Positions 48,775 through 51,794 of a stretch of 51,794 nucleotides of DNA are shown here, one piece after another. Source of the stretch: Alcanivorax sp. S71-1-4 (GTDB lineage: Bacteria; Pseudomonadota; Gammaproteobacteria; Pseudomonadales; Alcanivoracaceae); NCBI RefSeq assembly GCF_009846755.1, contig NZ_AQOR01000028.1:1-51794 (forward strand), in the 5' to 3' direction. Below the pieces are notes generated by a model. The model was not told the origin of the DNA, did no database searches, and saw nothing but the letters and a program-made list of their open reading frames with translations. How positions within the stretch are numbered: position 1 is the first letter of the stretch; each line of letters opens with the position of its first letter. Both the position numbers and the translations under genes were made by a program.

Positions 48775-49305
48775 TTACACCAGAAAAGTCAGGTTTGGCA
48801 TGGCGTCGTCGTTGTTCAGCAGCATCACTTTCTTGCTGCGGATGCGGTAACCGTCGGCGCTGTCGATCAGATGATAGTGGGTCTTTCCCAGCCAGATGTT
48901 CTGCACGCCGACGCGGGTTTCGCCGAGCACGAAACTCGCCGCCACTTCCAGTTCATTGCCGTTCACTGACAGCGGCACCACACCGCTGATACTGCGCACC
49001 AGCCTGGCCAGCGGCCGGTAGGCATGGGCTGTCTTGTCTTTCAGCCGCATGACGCGCTCCAGCAACCGGGCGCGGTTGTCATAAATAATGGCAATGCCGG
49101 TCGCCGGGTCCTGTTCATCACTGTTGCAGGGCACCCAGTACAGCACTTCATCGCTATCCCACAGGGTGATCCAGCGGTCGTACTCGTGCGCATCCATCAG
49201 TGCGGCTTCCAGTGCCAGGAAGCGCTCCAGCCGTTGTTGTGTGTGCGTATCGACGATGCCGTGGTGAATCACTTCCGGCATTGCCTTGACGATCTGTTGA
49301 GCCAT
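48775..49305 (-). CDS. Aromatic-ring-hydroxylating dioxygenase, small (beta) subunit
   Basis: Structural beta subunit of an alpha3beta3 Rieske dioxygenase. The 176-residue product is the usual size and shows the family pattern LERFLALEAALMDAHEYDRWITLWDSDEVLYWVPC, HAYRPLARLVRSISGV and TYHLIDSADGYRIRSKKVMLLNND-like C-terminus (HYHLIDSADGYRIRSKKV). It follows the alpha subunit by 28 bp. Confidence 0.92.
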   Translation of the reverse strand: MAQQIVKAMPEVIHHGIVDTHTQQRLERFLALEAALMDAHEYDRWITLWDSDEVLYWVPCNSDEQDPATGIAIIYDNRARLLERVMRLKDKTAHAYRPLARLVRSISGVVPLSVNGNELEVAASFVLGETRVGVQNIWLGKTHYHLIDSADGYRIRSKKVMLLNNDDAMPNLTFLV

Positions 49306-49333
49306 TCAGGTGTTCTCCCAAAACGCCGTGGCA

Positions 49334-50635
49334 TCAGCCCCGGGTCATCAGTTTTTTCCATTCCTGCATCTGTGCGCGCTGCGTGATCTCATCGCTGATA
49401 CAGGCTGCCACCGATCCGTCTTCATCCACTTCTTCGCGCTGGATGCCACGACCAAGCTGCACCCAGGGATCGGCGTCGGCGAGCAGGCCGCGCTGGGTAC
49501 GCTCGAAAATTTCTGCATCATCCGGTGAGCCGGCCGCCGCCGGGCCATAGAACGCCTCGTGGGCGCGCAGGCGTTTCTCGTTGATCGACTGGCCGACGCC
49601 TTTCAGGAACACCGGGTACATCAGGACTTCGGTTTCGCCGGGGCTGATCGGGATCACCACGCGCACATGGTCGTGAATCAGTTGCAGGTTGGGGAACAGG
49701 CCCAGGTGCGGGTCGCCGTGCCAGGCAATCAGGTCGTGGGCACGTTCTTCGCCGTAGGCGCCGACCATGTCATCAACGTAGCGTGCGCCTTCTTCCGTGC
49801 GCCGCAGTTCCTCGATAGAGGCGTCCGCGTGGGGGCGGCGCTGCTCGCGAAAATCCAGGCAGGCATGGCCATTCGGGAAACCTCGTGTGCGGCTTTTCGA
49901 AGTATCCGCGAACGGGTCTTCCAGGTGCAGAGCGCCGACGGCGGAGCCGGTGGTGCTTTCGCGCTTGCTGAAAATCTTGAACACGGACATATGCACGTAA
50001 TGCGGGTGATAGCCGTCCATGCCCACCTGCTTCCAGTTGCCCCGGTAGCGGGTGCGGTTCACCACGCCCGGCTTGACCTGCAGCTCGCCAGTGGGCGAGG
50101 CATCGACCATGATGTCGATATAGGGTTTGGTCGGGCCGAGGTATTCCGACAGCGATATGCCTTCCCTGGCCACGCTGGCGAAAACAAAACCACGATAACT
50201 TTCCACGCGCGGCAACCGGGTCAGGCCGTGCGCCTCACACTGGAAATCCTTGTCGTAGGCTTCCGGGCCGGTCAGGCCGACCAGATCGCCCCGGGTGTCA
50301 TAGGTCCAGCCGTGATACCAGCACTGGAAACGACGCGTGTTGCCATGGCTGGATTCACACACTTGCGCGCCACGGTGGCGGCAGCGATTGATCAGCAGAT
50401 GGATCTCGCCCTGCTCGTCGCGCGTGGCGATGACCGGATAACGGCCAATCTGCAGGCGTTTGAAATCCCCGGCGTTGGGAATCTCGCTTTCGTGCAGGGC
50501 AAACAGCCAGGTGCTGTGGAAGATACGTTCCATCTCATCCTGGAAAATCTGTTCGTCGGTGAAGATCGCGCTATGGACGCGGTCTTCCTGTACCAGTGCG
50601 TTGTAGTCGCGACCGGTGGGGATGCGGGTTGTCAT
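49334..50635 (-). CDS. Aromatic-ring-hydroxylating dioxygenase, large (alpha) subunit
   Basis: Catalytic Rieske subunit that inserts both oxygen atoms of O2 into an arene to form a cis-dihydrodiol. The 433-residue product has the Rieske ligands C85/H87 (NRCRHRGAQV) and C105/H108 (CWYHGW). The mononuclear-iron region GNWKQVGMDGYHPHYVH has D207, H210 and H215. With a beta subunit, a Rieske ferredoxin and an FAD/2Fe-2S reductase in the same operon, the system is complete. The start at 50635 (MTTRIPTGRDYN) fits family length; a longer open frame upstream overlaps the hydrolase gene and is rejected. Confidence 0.93.
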   Translation of the reverse strand: MTTRIPTGRDYNALVQEDRVHSAIFTDEQIFQDEMERIFHSTWLFALHESEIPNAGDFKRLQIGRYPVIATRDEQGEIHLLINRCRHRGAQVCESSHGNTRRFQCWYHGWTYDTRGDLVGLTGPEAYDKDFQCEAHGLTRLPRVESYRGFVFASVAREGISLSEYLGPTKPYIDIMVDASPTGELQVKPGVVNRTRYRGNWKQVGMDGYHPHYVHMSVFKIFSKRESTTGSAVGALHLEDPFADTSKSRTRGFPNGHACLDFREQRRPHADASIEELRRTEEGARYVDDMVGAYGEERAHDLIAWHGDPHLGLFPNLQLIHDHVRVVIPISPGETEVLMYPVFLKGVGQSINEKRLRAHEAFYGPAAAGSPDDAEIFERTQRGLLADADPWVQLGRGIQREEVDEDGSVAACISDEITQRAQMQEWKKLMTRG

Positions 50636-50688
50636 TGCCGATGTCCTCGTTACTGCGCTTGCGTCAGGCTGCTCACGGGTTGGGCTGG

Positions 50689-51522
50689 TCACTCGTCCAG
50701 GAAGTGGCTGACCAGCAGGTTGAATCGCGCCGCGTGCTCGATCTGCGTCCAGTGCCCGCACTGGCCGAACAGATGCAATTGCGCACGCGGCAACAGGGAA
50801 AACAGTTTCTCGGAGGTTGCCGGCGGCACGATGGTGTCCTCGCGGCCGTGGATGATCAGAGCCTCCTTGTCGATGGCCTGGATATCCTCGTCGCGGCTGG
50901 CCAGCGCATCGACCCAGCGTTGCCGTGGGGCTGGAAACATTTTCGCGAACGATTCCTGGTAGCCGGGGCGTACGCTGGCGCGATAGCGCAGCTCCGCCAG
51001 CTCGTCGCTGACCAGATCCTTGTTGAAGGCAAAGGTGTCCATCAGCGTACGCATGTTGCTGACCGAGGGCGTATACCCCCACACCTGATCCAGCCCTTTT
51101 GTCAGGGTAAACGGCACACCGGCCGCGCCCATCAGCACCAGACGACGTACCCGCTCCGGATGACGGATCGCCAGCGCCAGCGCCAGCGCACCGCCGTAGG
51201 AATTGCCGACGACATCCGCCTGCGGAATGTCCAGCGCGTCCAGAAAACCGATGGCATGACCGACCCAGGTATCCAGGTTGTAATCGATGCCTTCGGGGCG
51301 CTCGGTATAGCCGAAGCCGACCATGTCCGGCGCGACCACGCGGCGCCCGCTGGCCAGCACCGGAATGTTCAGGCGCCAGTTGGCCCAGGCGGTCACGCCC
51401 GGCCCGGAGCCGTGCAGCAGCAACAGCGGTGTGCCGGTGTCATGGCCCTGGTCGTGATAATTGGTATCGATGCCGGCAGCCTGGATATGCAGGCCGATTT
51501 CAGGATTCTGCGCGCTGCTCAT
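50689..51522 (-). CDS. Meta-cleavage product hydrolase (alpha/beta-hydrolase, DmpD/XylF/CmtE-like)
   Basis: Hydrolyses the C-C bond of the yellow ring-cleavage product, giving 2-hydroxypenta-2,4-dienoate and a carboxylic acid. The 277-residue enzyme has the family hallmark LLLLHGSGPGVTAWANWR (oxyanion region), nucleophile S108 (VGNSYGG), D229 (HGREDTIVP) and H257 (GQCGHW). It overlaps the tautomerase gene by 4 bp, so translation is coupled. A hydrolase rather than only a dehydrogenase branch suggests the ring-cleavage product is a ketone or carries a side chain. Confidence 0.92.
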   Translation of the reverse strand: MSSAQNPEIGLHIQAAGIDTNYHDQGHDTGTPLLLLHGSGPGVTAWANWRLNIPVLASGRRVVAPDMVGFGYTERPEGIDYNLDTWVGHAIGFLDALDIPQADVVGNSYGGALALALAIRHPERVRRLVLMGAAGVPFTLTKGLDQVWGYTPSVSNMRTLMDTFAFNKDLVSDELAELRYRASVRPGYQESFAKMFPAPRQRWVDALASRDEDIQAIDKEALIIHGREDTIVPPATSEKLFSLLPRAQLHLFGQCGHWTQIEHAARFNLLVSHFLDE

Positions 51523-51719
51523 TGCGCACCTCCGTCACGTTTCGCAAGCGAAACGCCGGCGCTGCCCCAGTGGGTTTTCGGCACTTCCTGAATCACGACA
51601 CGCACGGATTCCTTTTTCACGCCGAGTGTGTCCACCAGCGTGTCGGTCAGGTTGGCGATCAGTGATTCGATCTGTTGCGGTGTGCGGCCGTGGGTCAGGG
51701 TGACCTGCAATAGCGGCAT
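51519..51719 (-). CDS. 4-oxalocrotonate tautomerase family enzyme (2-hydroxymuconate tautomerase)
   Basis: A 66-residue enzyme with the catalytic N-terminal proline (MPLLQVTLTHGR), exposed once methionine is removed. The conserved arginine/lysine region VKKESVRVVIQEVPKTHWGSAGVSL resembles XylH/DmpI. It isomerises 2-hydroxymuconate or the dienol products of the lower meta pathway. It overlaps the hydrolase by 4 bp and follows the aldolase gene by 24 bp. Confidence 0.9.
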   Translation of the reverse strand: MPLLQVTLTHGRTPQQIESLIANLTDTLVDTLGVKKESVRVVIQEVPKTHWGSAGVSLAKRDGGAQ

Positions 51720-51743
51720 GGTGTTCTCCCGTTGTGTTGTGCT

Positions 51744-51794
51744 TCAGGCGTTGCGCATGTCCAGCGCCACGTCCACGATCATGTCTTCCTGTCC
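51744..51794 (-). CDS. 4-hydroxy-2-oxovalerate aldolase, C-terminus only (runs off window)
   Basis: The last 16 codons read GQEDMIVDVALDMRNA before TGA. This matches the invariant C-terminus (GGQEDMIVDVALDL) of DmpG/BphI/MhpE-type aldolases, which cleave 4-hydroxy-2-oxovalerate to pyruvate and acetaldehyde. It is the first visible gene of the operon in transcription order; the rest lies beyond the right edge. Confidence 0.85.
   Translation of the reverse strand, partial: GQEDMIVDVALDMRNA

Noticed and set aside
1-51794. CRISPR arrays, prophage, complete insertion sequences or rRNA genes
   Set aside because: I saw no regular repeat-spacer array, transposase, integrase, phage structural gene or rRNA segment anywhere in the window.

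Overview
This is GC-rich gammaproteobacterial DNA. The gene content points to an Alcanivorax-like marine, oil-associated bacterium (Oceanospirillales). That is an inference from protein families, not from a search: a complete aa3/caa3 cytochrome oxidase assembly set, RhlB, a PIN-PhoH ATPase, CFA synthase, many lipid-related enzymes and an aromatic-acid catabolic operon. Most genes are on the minus strand in compact operons.

Region 1 (1-8.5 kb) holds miaB, a divergent copper-delivery pair (SCO1-like and PCuAC) and a TorF-like porin with a convincing sigma-54 promoter and an NtrC-like upstream site. A lipoprotein, an M14 carboxypeptidase, a YiiX-like papain-fold enzyme, an isoprenylcysteine-methyltransferase-like membrane protein and PIN-PhoH follow. 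A 40-bp inverted repeat pair follows phoH. Region 2 (8.5-15.5 kb) has glpE-like rhodanese, rhlB, a DUF938 methyltransferase, an SDR with two copies of a TGACA-N8-TGTCA operator-like site upstream, a PlsC acyltransferase, a START-domain protein and a PAS-GGDEF-EAL protein. Region 3 (15.7-24.3 kb) has a sialidase-fold (BNR) membrane-anchored protein with a coupled membrane partner, an SSS symporter, a membrane/cold-shock-domain fusion, a DUF482 protein, and a translationally coupled CFA synthase/flavoprotein pair. Region 4 (24.5-35.9 kb) is LemA/M48 followed by the cytochrome c oxidase locus: ctaC-ctaD-ctaG-ctaE, then SURF1, a SCO-like thioredoxin-fold protein, ctaA and ctaB.

Region 5 (36-38.6 kb) is a small accessory spot. 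A complete tRNA-Met(CAT) gene is paired with a 40-nt direct repeat of its 3' end 1,162 bp away. Between the two lies a RHH antitoxin / RelE-ParE toxin module with a readable promoter and palindromic operator, and no integrase.

Region 6 (38.6-51.8 kb, running off the right edge) is an aromatic-acid meta-cleavage operon on the minus strand. In transcription order it reads: 4-hydroxy-2-oxovalerate aldolase (C-terminus only), 4-oxalocrotonate tautomerase, meta-cleavage hydrolase, Rieske dioxygenase alpha and beta, TAXI-type TRAP binding protein, porin, fused TRAP permease, extradiol dioxygenase, BenD/CmtB-like cis-diol dehydrogenase, DMT permease, Rieske ferredoxin, ferredoxin reductase. A Nudix hydrolase and an IclR regulator lie downstream. 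Uptake, ring dihydroxylation, rearomatisation, ring cleavage and lower-pathway steps are all represented. The substrate is most likely an aromatic carboxylate, but its identity cannot be read from sequence. This operon is the best candidate for an undescribed system here.
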